This document shows positions 7,967 to 16,087 of a stretch of 64,000 nt of DNA, one piece after another. The number at the start of each line of letters is the position of its first letter. The stretch's first letter is position 1. The DNA is taken from assembly GCA_035308565.1 (NCBI GenBank), contig DATGGK010000124.1, forward strand, positions 13,994-77,993. Reading direction: 5' to 3'. The DNA is from JANXLS01 sp035308565. Lineage in GTDB: Bacteria > Planctomycetota > SZUA-567 > H5-PLA8. The notes under the pieces were generated by a model. It did no database searches, was not told the origin of the DNA, and saw only the letters and a list, made by a program, of their open reading frames with translations. The position numbers and the translations under genes were made by a program.

Positions 7967-9898
7967 ATGGGTAAGATTATCGGGATTGATTTGGGTACGA
8001 CCAACAGCGTCGTGGCGATCCACGAAGGCAAGGAGACGAAGGTCATCGTCAACGCCGAAGGCTCGCGGCTGACGCCTTCCGTCGTGGCCTTCACCGACGA
8101 CGGCCGCATCGTGGGCCGCGCCGCCAAAAGCCAGGCCGTAACCAATCCGGCGCGCACAATTTACAGCATCAAGCGCTTCATGGGCCGGCGCCACAAGGAA
8201 GTCGGCAGCGAAGAGAAGCTCGTGCCGTACAAGGTCGTCGGCGGCTCCGAAGAGCTCGTGCAAGTCGAGATCGACGGCAAGCGCTATTACCCGCCGGAGA
8301 TTTCGGCGATGGTCTTGCAGGATTTGAAGAAGAGTGCTGAGACGTACCTCGGCGAAACAGTCACCGAAGCCGTGATCACCGTGCCGGCGTATTTCAACGA
8401 TTCGCAGCGCCAGGCCACGAAAGAAGCCGGCAAGATCGCGGGGCTGGATGTGAAGCGCATCCTCAACGAGCCGACCGCGGCGGCGCTGGCGTATGGCCTC
8501 GACAAGAAGAAGAACGAGAAGATCGCGATCTTCGATTTGGGCGGCGGCACATTCGACATTTCGATTCTGGATGTCGGCGACGGCGTCTTCGAGGTGCTCG
8601 CGACGAACGGCGACACGCATCTTGGCGGCGACGATTGGGACCGCTTGATCGTGGATTTCGTGGCCGATGAATTCAAGAAAACCGCCGGCTTCGACGTGCG
8701 CAAAGACCCCATGGCCTTGCAGCGCTTGAACGAAGCCTGCGAAAAGGCCAAGTGCGATCTTTCGACGATGCCGCAGACGACGATCAACCTGCCGTACATC
8801 ACGGCCGTCGGCGGCGTGCCGAAGCATCTCACTCAGACGCTCACGCGCGCGAAGTTCGAGAGCCTGTGCGATCCGCTCTTCGAAAAGCTGCGCGGACCGG
8901 TGAACAGCGCGCTCAAAGATGCGGGCGTGAAGGCGTCGGACATCGACGAAGTCGTGCTGGTCGGCGGCAGCACACGCATGCCGAAGTGCCAGGACATCTG
9001 CAAGGAAATCTTCGGCGGCAAGGAACCGCACAAGGGCGTCAACCCCGACGAAGTGGTGGCGATCGGCGCGGCGATTCAAGCCGCGGTGCTGGCGCAGGAT
9101 CCGTCGCTGAAAAACATCGTGCTGCTGGACGTGACGCCGCTCTCGCTGGGCGTCGAGACGCTCGGCGGCGTGATGACCACGCTGATCTCGCGCAACACGA
9201 CCATCCCGCACCGCAAGAGCGAGACGTTCTCGACGGCCGCGGACAGCCAGCCGGCCGTGGACATCCACGTGCTGCAGGGCGAACGCAAAATGGCGACCGA
9301 CAACCGCACGCTGGGCCGCTTCCAGCTCACCGGAATCCCGCCCGCGCCGCGCGGCGTGCCGCAGATAGAAGTAACTTTTGACATAAACGCCGACGGCATC
9401 CTGAACGTGACCGCGAAGGACAAGGCCACGAACAAGGAACAGAAGATCGAGATCAAGGCGTCGTCGGGCCTCGACAAGAGCCAGATCGACAAGATGGTGA
9501 ACGAAGCCGCCGCGCACGCCGACGAGGACAAGAAGAAGACCGAGTTGATCGAAGCGCGCAACAAAGCCGACCAGCTCTGCTACCAGACGGAAAAGTTCGT
9601 CAAGGAAGGCGAAGGCAAGATCAGCAGCGGCGTGAAGGACGACGTGACCAAAGCCATCGACGAAGTCCGCAAGCTGCTGAAAGAAAACGGCGAGAAGGAA
9701 GCGCTGGACGCCGCCGTAAGCAAACTCGAATCCGCGAGCCAGAAGATCTACGAGGAAATCTCGAAAGCCGCGCAGCAGCCGCCGCCCCAGCCCGAACCCC
9801 AACCCGAACCCGCCGGCGCCGCCGCCGGTGGCGGGAAGAAGCAGGCGGAGGGGGATGTGATTGACGCGGATTTCAAGGTGGTGGATGAGAAGAAGTAA
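7967..9898 (+). CDS. dnaK: Molecular chaperone DnaK (Hsp70)
   Basis: A 643-residue Hsp70. The N-terminal ATPase (1-380) starts GKIIGIDLGTTNS and has AVITVPAYFNDSQRQATKEA, IFDLGGGTFDIS and VLVGGSTRMP. The linker is VLLDVTPLSLG, and the substrate-binding domain and helical lid follow. The C-terminal tail is Pro/Gly-rich and ends DVIDADFKVVDEKK, the bacterial conserved tail. It is an ATP-driven folding chaperone working with DnaJ and GrpE, neither of which is in view. It starts at an ATG with GGGAG 8 bases upstream. A second copy of its last ~93 coding bases lies at 10540-10632, beyond a TA module. Confidence 0.97.
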   Translation: MGKIIGIDLGTTNSVVAIHEGKETKVIVNAEGSRLTPSVVAFTDDGRIVGRAAKSQAVTNPARTIYSIKRFMGRRHKEVGSEEKLVPYKVVGGSEELVQVEIDGKRYYPPEISAMVLQDLKKSAETYLGETVTEAVITVPAYFNDSQRQATKEAGKIAGLDVKRILNEPTAAALAYGLDKKKNEKIAIFDLGGGTFDISILDVGDGVFEVLATNGDTHLGGDDWDRLIVDFVADEFKKTAGFDVRKDPMALQRLNEACEKAKCDLSTMPQTTINLPYITAVGGVPKHLTQTLTRAKFESLCDPLFEKLRGPVNSALKDAGVKASDIDEVVLVGGSTRMPKCQDICKEIFGGKEPHKGVNPDEVVAIGAAIQAAVLAQDPSLKNIVLLDVTPLSLGVETLGGVMTTLISRNTTIPHRKSETFSTAADSQPAVDIHVLQGERKMATDNRTLGRFQLTGIPPAPRGVPQIEVTFDINADGILNVTAKDKATNKEQKIEIKASSGLDKSQIDKMVNEAAAHADEDKKKTELIEARNKADQLCYQTEKFVKEGEGKISSGVKDDVTKAIDEVRKLLKENGEKEALDAAVSKLESASQKIYEEISKAAQQPPPQPEPQPEPAGAAAGGGKKQAEGDVIDADFKVVDEKK

Positions 9899-9908
9899 AT
9901 TCGGAATG
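9806..9908 (+). repeat. dnaK 3'-end repeat, copy 1
   Basis: Bases 9806-9908, which include the dnaK stop and ten bases beyond it, match 10540-10642 with only five differences. Those inside the coding part are all silent: GGG/GGC, ATT/ATC, TTC/TTT and TAA/TAG. The two copies bracket a MazEF-like module. Confidence 0.85.
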
Positions 9909-9932
9909 TAGAATTCAAAATGCAAAATGAAC

Positions 9933-9962
9933 GCATCGGCTTCGGAGGCCGGTGCTTTTTTT
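9933..9962 (+). terminator. Rho-independent terminator after dnaK
   Basis: GCATCGGC (9933-9940) pairs with GCCGGTGC (9948-9955), with one T-G pair, around a 7-base loop, and is followed by seven T residues (9956-9962). It lies 34 bases after the dnaK stop and just before the TA module. Confidence 0.75.
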
Positions 9963-10011
9963 GTCGATTTGCCGGAGCCGCCGACTATACTCTTGGCAGA
10001 GAGGAACTGAT

Positions 10012-10224
10012 ATGCCGCCTTCTACAATCGACGAAATCGATCAACGCATACGAAAACTGCCGCCCGAAAAACTTGCGGTCGTGAATGACTTCGTGTCTTA
10101 TCTGCTGGAACGCGAAATGTCCGCTTCTGAAAACGATGCGCGCGCGACCATGCTGGCGTCCGAGGAAGTGCTTCGACGCGATTGGGACCGGCCTGAAGAG
10201 GACGCGGCATGGGCGCATTTGTAA
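10012..10224 (+). CDS. Antitoxin of a MazEF-like pair (DUF2281-like)
   Basis: A 70-residue protein starting at the ATG at 10012 with GAGAGG upstream. The N-terminal part (IDEIDQRIRKLPPEKLAVVN, then a DFVSYLLE segment) is like the DUF2281/VapB-type antitoxins that grade LP..k..v.dFv.yLl. The acidic C-terminal part (DRPEEDAAWAHL) resembles a toxin-wrapping tail. It overlaps the toxin start by 16 bases, indicating translational coupling. It would neutralise the downstream MazF-like RNase and probably repress the operon. Confidence 0.75.
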   Translation: MPPSTIDEIDQRIRKLPPEKLAVVNDFVSYLLEREMSASENDARATMLASEEVLRRDWDRPEEDAAWAHL

Positions 10225-10541
10225 AAGGCGACGTGGTCGTCGCGCCATTTCCGTTTTCGGATCTGAGCGCCTCAAAGAAGCGTCCCGCGTTGGTTGTCGC
10301 GAAGCTCACCGGCGACGACATCGTTCTGTGCCAAATCACCAGCCAATCGGCTTCAGACAATTATGCGATCCCTCTCGTGGACAGCGACTTCACAAGCGGA
10401 AATCTACGCCAGGCAAGCCACATCAGGCCGAACCGCCTCTTCACCGCAGACAGCAAGATCGTGCTGTATCGGGCCGGGGTAATCAACGGAAACAAACTGA
10501 AGGAAGTGACTTCGAAGCTGGTGCAGATTTTGACGGCGTGA
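10209..10541 (+). CDS. MazF/PemK-family mRNA interferase toxin
   Basis: A 110-residue protein with the MazF/PemK opening GDVVVAPFPFSDLSASKKRPALVV, here read as GDVVVAPFPFSDL followed by KKRPALVV. It also has the conserved VLCQITSQ strand and the S-x-I-RPNRLFTAD motif before the last helix. Members cut RNA at short sequences. The stop codon (10539-10541) coincides with the first base of the second dnaK-tail repeat, so this gene marks one end of the inserted DNA. Confidence 0.88.
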   Translation: MGAFVKGDVVVAPFPFSDLSASKKRPALVVAKLTGDDIVLCQITSQSASDNYAIPLVDSDFTSGNLRQASHIRPNRLFTADSKIVLYRAGVINGNKLKEVTSKLVQILTA

Positions 10542-10642
10542 ACCCGCCGGCGCCGCCGCCGGTGGCGGGAAGAAGCAGGCGGAGGGCGATGTGATCGACG
10601 CGGATTTTAAGGTGGTGGATGAGAAGAAGTAGAATCGGAATG
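10540..10642 (+). repeat. dnaK 3'-end repeat, copy 2 (orphan tail)
   Basis: This copy would encode the last 30 DnaK residues (from EPAGAAAGGG to DFKVVDEKK) and a TAG stop, but has no upstream dnaK. Because all coding differences from copy 1 are synonymous, it was under protein-level selection after the copies diverged. It is therefore either the old native end displaced by an insertion or an end imported with it. Confidence 0.8.
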
Positions 10643-10670
10643 CGTCCCAATCCGTCCAAGGAGAGCTAAG

Positions 10671-10952
10671 ATGCCAAGGAAAACGACAATTCCAAACAAT
10701 CCAGACGGCTTAAACGGGCTGTATTTCCATACATTCGAGAAGAGCGGACAGAACAAAGGAATTATCGAAAATCAAGGACAGATCGTCGCCGCTATCGGAG
10801 CGAGTTTTTACGTAGTTCAGTTGTTTAGTTTCGCCACGGGTCTACCGACCAACAAAAAACTCGTGCCGATTGATGAAATGACTTCATGGAAATTCTATGA
10901 TAATATCGAGGAACTAAAGCTCGCCTACGAAAAAGCACCAAGACCCAAATAG
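10671..10952 (+). CDS. Hypothetical protein
   Basis: A 93-residue protein with a good Shine-Dalgarno (AAGGAGA, 10658-10664) before the ATG at 10671. No family recognised. It has an aromatic N-terminal stretch (GLYFHTFEKSGQNKGIIENQ), a central GASFYVVQLFSFATG and a WKFYDNIEEL near the end. It may be a small single-domain cytosolic protein. The codon use and base composition are AT-richer than dnaK, as in the next two genes, suggesting acquired DNA. Confidence 0.55.
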   Translation: MPRKTTIPNNPDGLNGLYFHTFEKSGQNKGIIENQGQIVAAIGASFYVVQLFSFATGLPTNKKLVPIDEMTSWKFYDNIEELKLAYEKAPRPK

Positions 10953-11013
10953 AGTGCGGCAACACCTAGACCAATTTCGGGGGTCGCAACCCATGGGCGT
11001 ACCGAGACGACAA

Positions 11014-12701
11014 ATGGAAATCTTCACGCAAAAACTCTCCCGACTTCTTGCATTCTATCCTATCCTGATGCTTGCGTGCTCAGAAATTCGACCACAAGAG
11101 GTGGTTACGACAATCGCCGGAAACCGTACGGACGTTGGCGACGCAGTCGTGCCGTTTTACATAGCCATTGATCCACAGGGAAACGTAATTTTCACAGACC
11201 TAAACGCGATAAGAAGAATTGATCGATCTACGCAGGCGGTCACGACCATAGCGGGAATTCCAGCGCTCACGACAATCGCGGGAATTATGTCCAAGGTGAT
11301 GCCTGGATTTTCCGGCGATGGTGGCCTTGCCTCGAACGCCCAAATAAACAATCCGCGTGGGATAGCTACCGATCTGTCAGGCAACATCTTTTTTGTAGAC
11401 GCAGGCAACAACAGAATACGAAGAATCGACGCATTCACCGGCATCATTTCAACCGTCGCTGGAAATGGAGTGGTGGGTTTCTCGGGCGACGGAGCTAGCA
11501 ACTTCCGCTTCGATGGATATCCTTCCGCTTAACATAAACGGCATCGGAGGGGGTCTTGCCGTTGACAAGTCCGGTAATATTTATTTTTCGGACACGGCAA
11601 ACCTGCGAATCCGAAAGGTTATTGCCGACACTGGCGTTATAATCACCGTCGCCGGCAATGGCGACCAAGGAACGGCTTCAGACGGTGCGTTGGCAACGAA
11701 TGAGCCATTGGATATCCCTGCCGGCATCGCTTTGGATGCCAACCAAAACTTATACTTTACGGAAGTTAACAGCGGACGCATCCGCGAAGTTAGACGCTTC
11801 AACCGGCATAATTAGCTCCATCGGAACCGCTAACAGTACTTTGTTTTGGCCGACGAGCATATCTGTGGTTGACGAGAACAATGTTTATGTGGCAGATTTT
11901 TTAAATGGACGCATTTGCAAAATTAACCCAATGACACAGGATTTAGTTATGGTTGCAGGTGGCGGAACGTTAGGAGACGATGGTTGTGCGGCAACTTCCG
12001 CTGCCATTGCCGCTCCGTACGGCGTAGCTATTGACTCGGACGGAAGCGTTATTTTCACCGAATTACTTGGTTGTAGAGTCCGCAAGGTTGCCAGCGGTTC
12101 AATCATAAACCTTGGGGATACCGACTTGGACGGATTTTCAGACTCGATTGAGGTCGCGGCCGGATCATCGCCAACTGATCCTACATCAATCCCGTTTCAA
12201 ACAAAGCCCGATGTCGCCGTTGTCCTTGACTCTTTGACTCTGTCGCTCAAGGTAAACACAACAAGCGCAAATAGCGACACAATTTCCTTAACGGGAGGCA
12301 TATTCTATGGAAGCAAGCCAGTATTCACAAATCAACAGTTTATCGTCGCCCTTGGAAACGTCGCCGAGTCGTTTACATTAAACAAGAATGGAGACGCATC
12401 CACCAAGTCCGGCAAAATTCACATGCAATACAACAAGAAAAAATCACAGATTAACGTAAATATCAATCTAAAGAAAGGGGACTTCAGGCAGTTCTTATCA
12501 AATGCCGATAACTACGCAAGTACCCAATCGTATACGTTGAACGCGGCAGGAATCACCGGGATAGTTTTGTTCGCGAATGAAATACATGTTAACAATATTG
12601 AATTGTTTTGGCGGGTAAGTCGGTCCGCGCGCATCATAAGGGTAAATGGCGCGACGATTAGTTTGCCTGGCTCCGGCTTTGGGGCAATAGTGGGAAGGTG
12701 A
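11014..12701 (+). pseudogene. NHL-repeat beta-propeller lipoprotein, two frameshifts
   Basis: Three successive frames each carry NHL blades. Blade signatures include TVAGNGVVGFSGDG, GNIFFVDAGNNRIRRID and GNIYFSDTANLRIRKV. The frame changes by +1 near 11485-11495 (after GFSGDG) and again near 11788-11795 (after SGRIRE/KLDASTG). Rejoined, the product is about 560 residues. It has a signal peptide ending LMLAC, a lipoprotein-type box with Cys ~24, five to six NHL blades, a DTDLDGFSDSIEV calcium-type motif, and a C-terminal Ig-like beta domain. I chose the ATG at 11014 because the signal peptide starts there. The two indels may be real decay or assembly error. The region is AT-rich relative to the window. 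Confidence 0.65.
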
Positions 12702-12783
12702 CTCGAATTCGACGTAGCGGTCCACAAAATGGTTCTTTAATCTGTGCGGCGTTCGAGGTTTTCATTCAAGGGACGGGGAATCT

Positions 12784-13923
12784 ATGACTGGAAGGGAGAT
12801 TCTAAATCAGCAGGAATTGCATTTGCCGCTTGTCCGGACAAAGGATGTCGATTTTAGAGTATTTCTCAAGGAGTGCTTTGACAAATACTTGGCAGTCGTT
12901 CAGAAAACAACGGGAAGCGATATGTTGTCTTCGGCGATTAGATCAAACGTGAACACGTTACGTGATGAATGCAATTTAATCCTTAATTCAATTGATGCAT
13001 CGCTATGCGGTCACCCACACGTCGCTTTCCAGAATTTCGAGAAGGCAATGTCGCTAGTCAACAATAACAATTGGCTGCCAGTTCTTGAGCAGAACAGTAG
13101 TGCGACTCACAACGCATTGAGGGAAACTAGGCTTTACCGAGCGCGCGATTGCGGGAATATCCCGATAGATAAGAGAGGGATTTTCCATGTACCATTTGAA
13201 GACCGGCACAAGATCGCAGCGCATCGGTTCAGTCTTCCTGGAGTTCCGTGCCTTTATCTTTGCGGCTCTTTATATACGTGCTGGTGCGAGTTGAACTGGT
13301 GTCCGCTAGAGAAGATGCAGATCGCAGCGTTTTGGATTACGCCGAAAATGCGTTTTCGAATATTAGATTTTTGCCACCGACCTCAATTTGTAAATCATTA
13401 CATTACGTCGAACAATACGGAAATAGAAATTCACAACATGATTTGGCCAATTATAGCATGTTGGCCGATAATCGCCGCGTGTGCGGTAAGGGTCGCGGAA
13501 GCGGACGCGCCCTTCAAAGTCGAGTACGTTGTTTCGCAACTATTGACGCAATGGGTTACAAGCACGGCAAGCGGCTTCGACGGCTTGGGCTTTTTTTCGA
13601 CTCGCGTGGAGAAAAGTGTTGCACACCACCATTGGCTGGCAAACTATACGTTTCCGGCCAAGGAGATTACAACGACTGGCCGATGCAAGAAACTTTGCGG
13701 TCTCTTTGAAATGACGGATCCGTTCTCGTGGACAGTACTACGAGAAATTCAGTTGCGCCGTATTTCCGAAAACGCTTGCGATACCTTTCCTGTGCATGTT
13801 CATCCAATTGTCGAGGTTGACTACCATAATTCCGGATTCGGAATCGTGCAAACGAAATTGAATCAAATCGCAATCGATTGCCGTCAGTCCGGTAACCCTG
13901 ATCTCGTACGAATTGCACCATAG
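12784..13923 (+). CDS. RES-domain protein (NAD-degrading toxin family)
   Basis: A 379-residue protein. The middle carries RES-domain features: LYRARDCG with the Arg (~123), FHVPFEDRHKIAAHRFSLPG, then PCLYLCGSLYTCWCELNW with the Glu (~169). The final Ser may be the one in FFSTRVE. RES domains in RES-Xre toxin systems break down NAD+. The protein is longer than stand-alone RES toxins (~150-240), with ~115 extra helical N-terminal residues (VDFRVFLKECFDKYLAV) and a C-terminal extension. No Xre antitoxin lies next to it. The gene is AT-rich and probably acquired. Proteins of this long type are often annotated only as RES domain-containing. Confidence 0.6.
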   Translation: MTGREILNQQELHLPLVRTKDVDFRVFLKECFDKYLAVVQKTTGSDMLSSAIRSNVNTLRDECNLILNSIDASLCGHPHVAFQNFEKAMSLVNNNNWLPVLEQNSSATHNALRETRLYRARDCGNIPIDKRGIFHVPFEDRHKIAAHRFSLPGVPCLYLCGSLYTCWCELNWCPLEKMQIAAFWITPKMRFRILDFCHRPQFVNHYITSNNTEIEIHNMIWPIIACWPIIAACAVRVAEADAPFKVEYVVSQLLTQWVTSTASGFDGLGFFSTRVEKSVAHHHWLANYTFPAKEITTTGRCKKLCGLFEMTDPFSWTVLREIQLRRISENACDTFPVHVHPIVEVDYHNSGFGIVQTKLNQIAIDCRQSGNPDLVRIAP

Positions 13924-14001
13924 CGAACACCGATATAATAATGGGAAATCGGCGACGCGCATAGAACTCCCCCTCGCTCTAATATCCGCCGCCCCCGCCC
14001 C

Positions 14002-14170
14002 CGTCAAGAAGTTTCCCAGCCCCGCCCGCCCCACCTCAAAAACCCGCCTCCATCCCGTCGCGCGCCCTCAACTGCGAGCCCAATCGTTCCCAAATCCGCC
14101 AGGCTGAAAATGCGCTCCGCCACGGAGCGGCGCAACGCGTCCAACAGCCGCGCCCGCCGCGCGTCCTCGC
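14002..14170. repeat. ~165-bp dispersed repeat, copy A
   Basis: This copy starts CGTCAAGAAGTTTCCCAGCC and ends GCCGCGCGTCCTCGCG. It is ~85% like copies at 14816-14977 and 15761-15930, all in the same orientation. It lies 12 bases beyond the stop of the minus-strand toxin. No gene is evident in the ~260 bases between 13924 and 14182 apart from this repeat. Confidence 0.8.
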
Positions 14171-14182
14171 GTAGCGGCCGCG

Positions 14183-14511
14183 CTACTTCAGCGGCAAGCC
14201 GTACCATTTTTCGACGCGCTTTTTGAATTCGCCGGTGGCGCGTCCCAACAACTTCGCGCCCTTGAAGTAGTCAAGGTCCACGTCGGGCAGCGCGCCCAGG
14301 ATGAACGACGAATCGCGCAAGCCGGTCGCCTTGAAATCCGGATCGTTGGCCTCGATCATCACCTGGCCCGGCTTGTAATTTTCCAGTTTCGTTGAGAAGT
14401 AACAGATCGTCGCATCGTGTGCGGAAGCGCGAAGCACGGGCGCGGGTAGTCGGCCATGCCGATTTTGACGGCTTTGCGCAGGAAGTAAATTTGGCCGGCT
14501 TCGATGTTCAT
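14183..14511 (-). pseudogene. PemK/MazF-like toxin with a frameshift
   Basis: The ATG at 14511 opens MNIEAGQIYFLRKAVKIGMA and DYPRPC, a typical PemK-like N-terminus. About 26 codons on, the frame is lost, and homologous-looking sequence continues one frame over as LRASAHDATICYFSTKLENY through to VEKWYGLPLK. Rejoined, it makes ~109 residues. A single missing base near 14434-14438 explains it. It lies 12 bases after the small gene at 14524, like a toxin after its antitoxin. Toxin inactivation by a one-base indel would be benign, but a sequencing error is equally possible. Confidence 0.5.
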
Positions 14512-14523
14512 TCGCGCCCCAGC

Positions 14524-14748
14524 CTAATCGTCGGCGTAGAGTCGAACGTTTAGCTTTTCAATATCTTTTTGCGCGTAAATCGGCTGGCCTTTCGGACCGC
14601 GGCGGACAGGCGTCAAATGTTCGGCAAGATAGGCCGCAACCTCTTCTTCCGTTTTCAAGAGCAACGGCGGTCCATTGTCACGCCCTTTCGTCGGCGCAGT
14701 CGAAGCCTTTCCGCGTGGCGCTGGAGCGCGTTTAGTCATCGTGGGCAT
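14524..14748 (-). CDS. Putative antitoxin of the frameshifted toxin
   Basis: A 74-residue basic protein (KRAPAPRGKASTAPTKGRD). The C-terminal half (EEEVAAYLAEHLTPVRRGPK, then GQPIYAQKDIEKLNVRLYADD) suggests a short DNA-binding or toxin-binding fold. I do not recognise a named family. Its position directly before a PemK-like toxin, its size and its orientation fit an antitoxin. The start at 14748 is preceded by GGAA at a normal distance. Confidence 0.5.
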   Translation of the reverse strand: MPTMTKRAPAPRGKASTAPTKGRDNGPPLLLKTEEEVAAYLAEHLTPVRRGPKGQPIYAQKDIEKLNVRLYADD

Positions 14749-14815
14749 AGTGTCAATTTCCGTTATCGCGCATCAGCACGCTAAACAAGAGCAATCGTAA
14801 TGTCGTCCACGCCCC

Positions 14816-14977
14816 CGTCAAGATGTTTCCAACTGCGCCCATCTCAAGAACCGGCCTTCGCCCCGCCGCGCGCCCTCGACCGCGCAGCCCAATCGTTCCC
14901 GAATCTGCCAGGCTGAAAATGCACTCCGCCACGGAGCGGCACGACGTGTCCAACAGCCGTGCCCGCCGCGCGTCCTT
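14816..14977. repeat. ~165-bp dispersed repeat, copy B
   Basis: The middle member of the three-copy repeat. Its right end runs into the stop codon of higA (14976-14978), and its left end lies 68 bases before the neighbouring antitoxin start. It therefore fills the space between two TA modules. Confidence 0.8.
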
Positions 14978-15395
14978 ACACCGATTTCGCGCGCGCCGTC
15001 ATGCGCACCGTAGCAATGCGCCTGCGCTTTTTGCCCGCGTGAGTTTCCGCCAACAGCGACTCCGCCGGAATGCCGAGGCCTTTGTGCAAGGCGCGGATCA
15101 TCCTCAGACTGAGCGGGCGCTTGTGGTTCAGCACTTCGGAGACTTTGCTCCGGCTGCCGATGTAGGGCGTCAAATCCTTTTGCTTCAAGCCCGCCTGATC
15201 CATGCGAAATTTGATGGCTTCGATGGGGTCCGGCGGCCCGATCGGGTAGCGCCTGCTCTCGTACGCTTCAAGCAGCGTCGCCAGCAACTCCAATTCCGCG
15301 GCTTCCGGCGACTTCGCGGACGCGTCCATCAACGCGCTGGCGCGCTCAAGCGCAGCGTTGTATTCGGTTTCCGTTTTTATCACTTTGATCTTCAT
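14976..15395 (-). CDS. higA: HigA-type antitoxin with HTH
   Basis: A 139-residue antitoxin. The N-terminal ~60 residues are a helical toxin-binding part (TETEYNAALERASALMDA). A Cro/CI helix-turn-helix covers ~80-120: MDQAGLKQKDLTPYIGSRSK, then VSEVLNHKRPLSLRMIRALH. The basic tail KKRRRIATVRM may add DNA contacts. The ATG at 15395 shares a base with the toxin stop (TGATG), the usual higBA arrangement with toxin first. It would repress the operon and neutralise HigB. Confidence 0.85.
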   Translation of the reverse strand: MKIKVIKTETEYNAALERASALMDASAKSPEAAELELLATLLEAYESRRYPIGPPDPIEAIKFRMDQAGLKQKDLTPYIGSRSKVSEVLNHKRPLSLRMIRALHKGLGIPAESLLAETHAGKKRRRIATVRMTARAKSV

Positions 15396-15688
15396 CAGAT
15401 TAACCCCGCATCGATGTTGTCGTACTCGGCGTGCGTGCCCACGAACCGGACTTCCACCGTTTGCGCCGGAAAGTTGACCCGCGCAATCAAACGATAATTG
15501 TTTCCGCGAATCCGAAACACCACTCGATTCCCGCCCACCATGCTGGCACGCGGATACATCGCCAAAATGTCGCGCGGCGAATTCCATCGCGCGGCCTGAA
15601 TGTCGCGCCGCCACGCATCCAGAGCGCCTTTCGCATCGGCATGGCGCAAGGCGAAGGAATCCAAAATGTTCGCCCTGAATAGGATCAT
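15395..15688 (-). CDS. higB: HigB-type mRNA interferase toxin
   Basis: A 97-residue RelE-superfamily toxin. The HigB pattern is clear: ALDAWRRDIQAARWNSPRDI in the middle, VVFRIRGNNYRLIARVNFPA in the central sheet, and VRFVGTHAEYDNID near the end. HigB cleaves mRNA in translating ribosomes. It is upstream of and overlaps higA. Repeat C lies 73 bases upstream. Confidence 0.88.
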   Translation of the reverse strand: MILFRANILDSFALRHADAKGALDAWRRDIQAARWNSPRDILAMYPRASMVGGNRVVFRIRGNNYRLIARVNFPAQTVEVRFVGTHAEYDNIDAGLI

Positions 15689-15760
15689 CGAAGCCGCGCG
15701 CCCTGCCGGTGCTTGAATTCAAGATTCCCTATTTGGGAACATAGCCCGTAGTGCTGCCCT

Positions 15761-15930
15761 CGTCAAGAAGTTTCCCAACCGCCCCCGCCCCATCTCAAAA
15801 CCCCGCCCCTGCCCGTCGCGCGCCCTCGACCGCGCATTCTGATCGTTCCCGAATCCGCCAGCCTGAAAATGCACTCAGCCACGGATCGGCGCAACGCGTC
15901 CAACAGCCGTGCCCGCCGCGCGTCCTCGCG
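15761..15930. repeat. ~165-bp dispersed repeat, copy C
   Basis: The third copy, in the same orientation as A and B, upstream of higB. With copy B it brackets the higBA module; copies A and B bracket the other TA module. Confidence 0.8.
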
Positions 15931-16015
15931 TTGCTTATGTCGTTGCCACGGCCAATTTTTGAGAATCGAGATACAGCGTGTCGCGGAATATCGGGATGCT
16001 TGACGCATGAAGAGC

Positions 16016-16044
16016 TTCACCGCAACTGATGGTCTTGGTATAAT
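16016..16044 (+). promoter_or_regulatory. Candidate sigma-70-type promoter of the kinase gene
   Basis: TTCACC (16016-16021) and TATAAT (16039-16044) are separated by 17 bases, 44 bases before the kinase ATG. The -10 is perfect and the -35 matches four of six positions. Confidence 0.5.
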
Positions 16045-16087
16045 GAGAAAGTCCATCCGTGGCGAAGCAGCCGGATAGTCAAGCCCC

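Noticed and set aside
7742..9925. Long minus-strand open frame opposite dnaK
   Set aside because: Antisense shadow of dnaK caused by high GC at third codon positions.
11465..11815. Selenocysteine or programmed frameshifting in the NHL gene
   Set aside because: The breaks are frame changes, not in-frame UGA codons, and no slippery site plus structure is evident.
14002..15930. Integron gene-cassette array with attC sites
   Set aside because: The repeats contain GTCCAAC, like an R'' core, but I find no matching GTTRRRY at the other end, the units are ~165 bp, they are not evidently palindromic, and there is no integrase in view.
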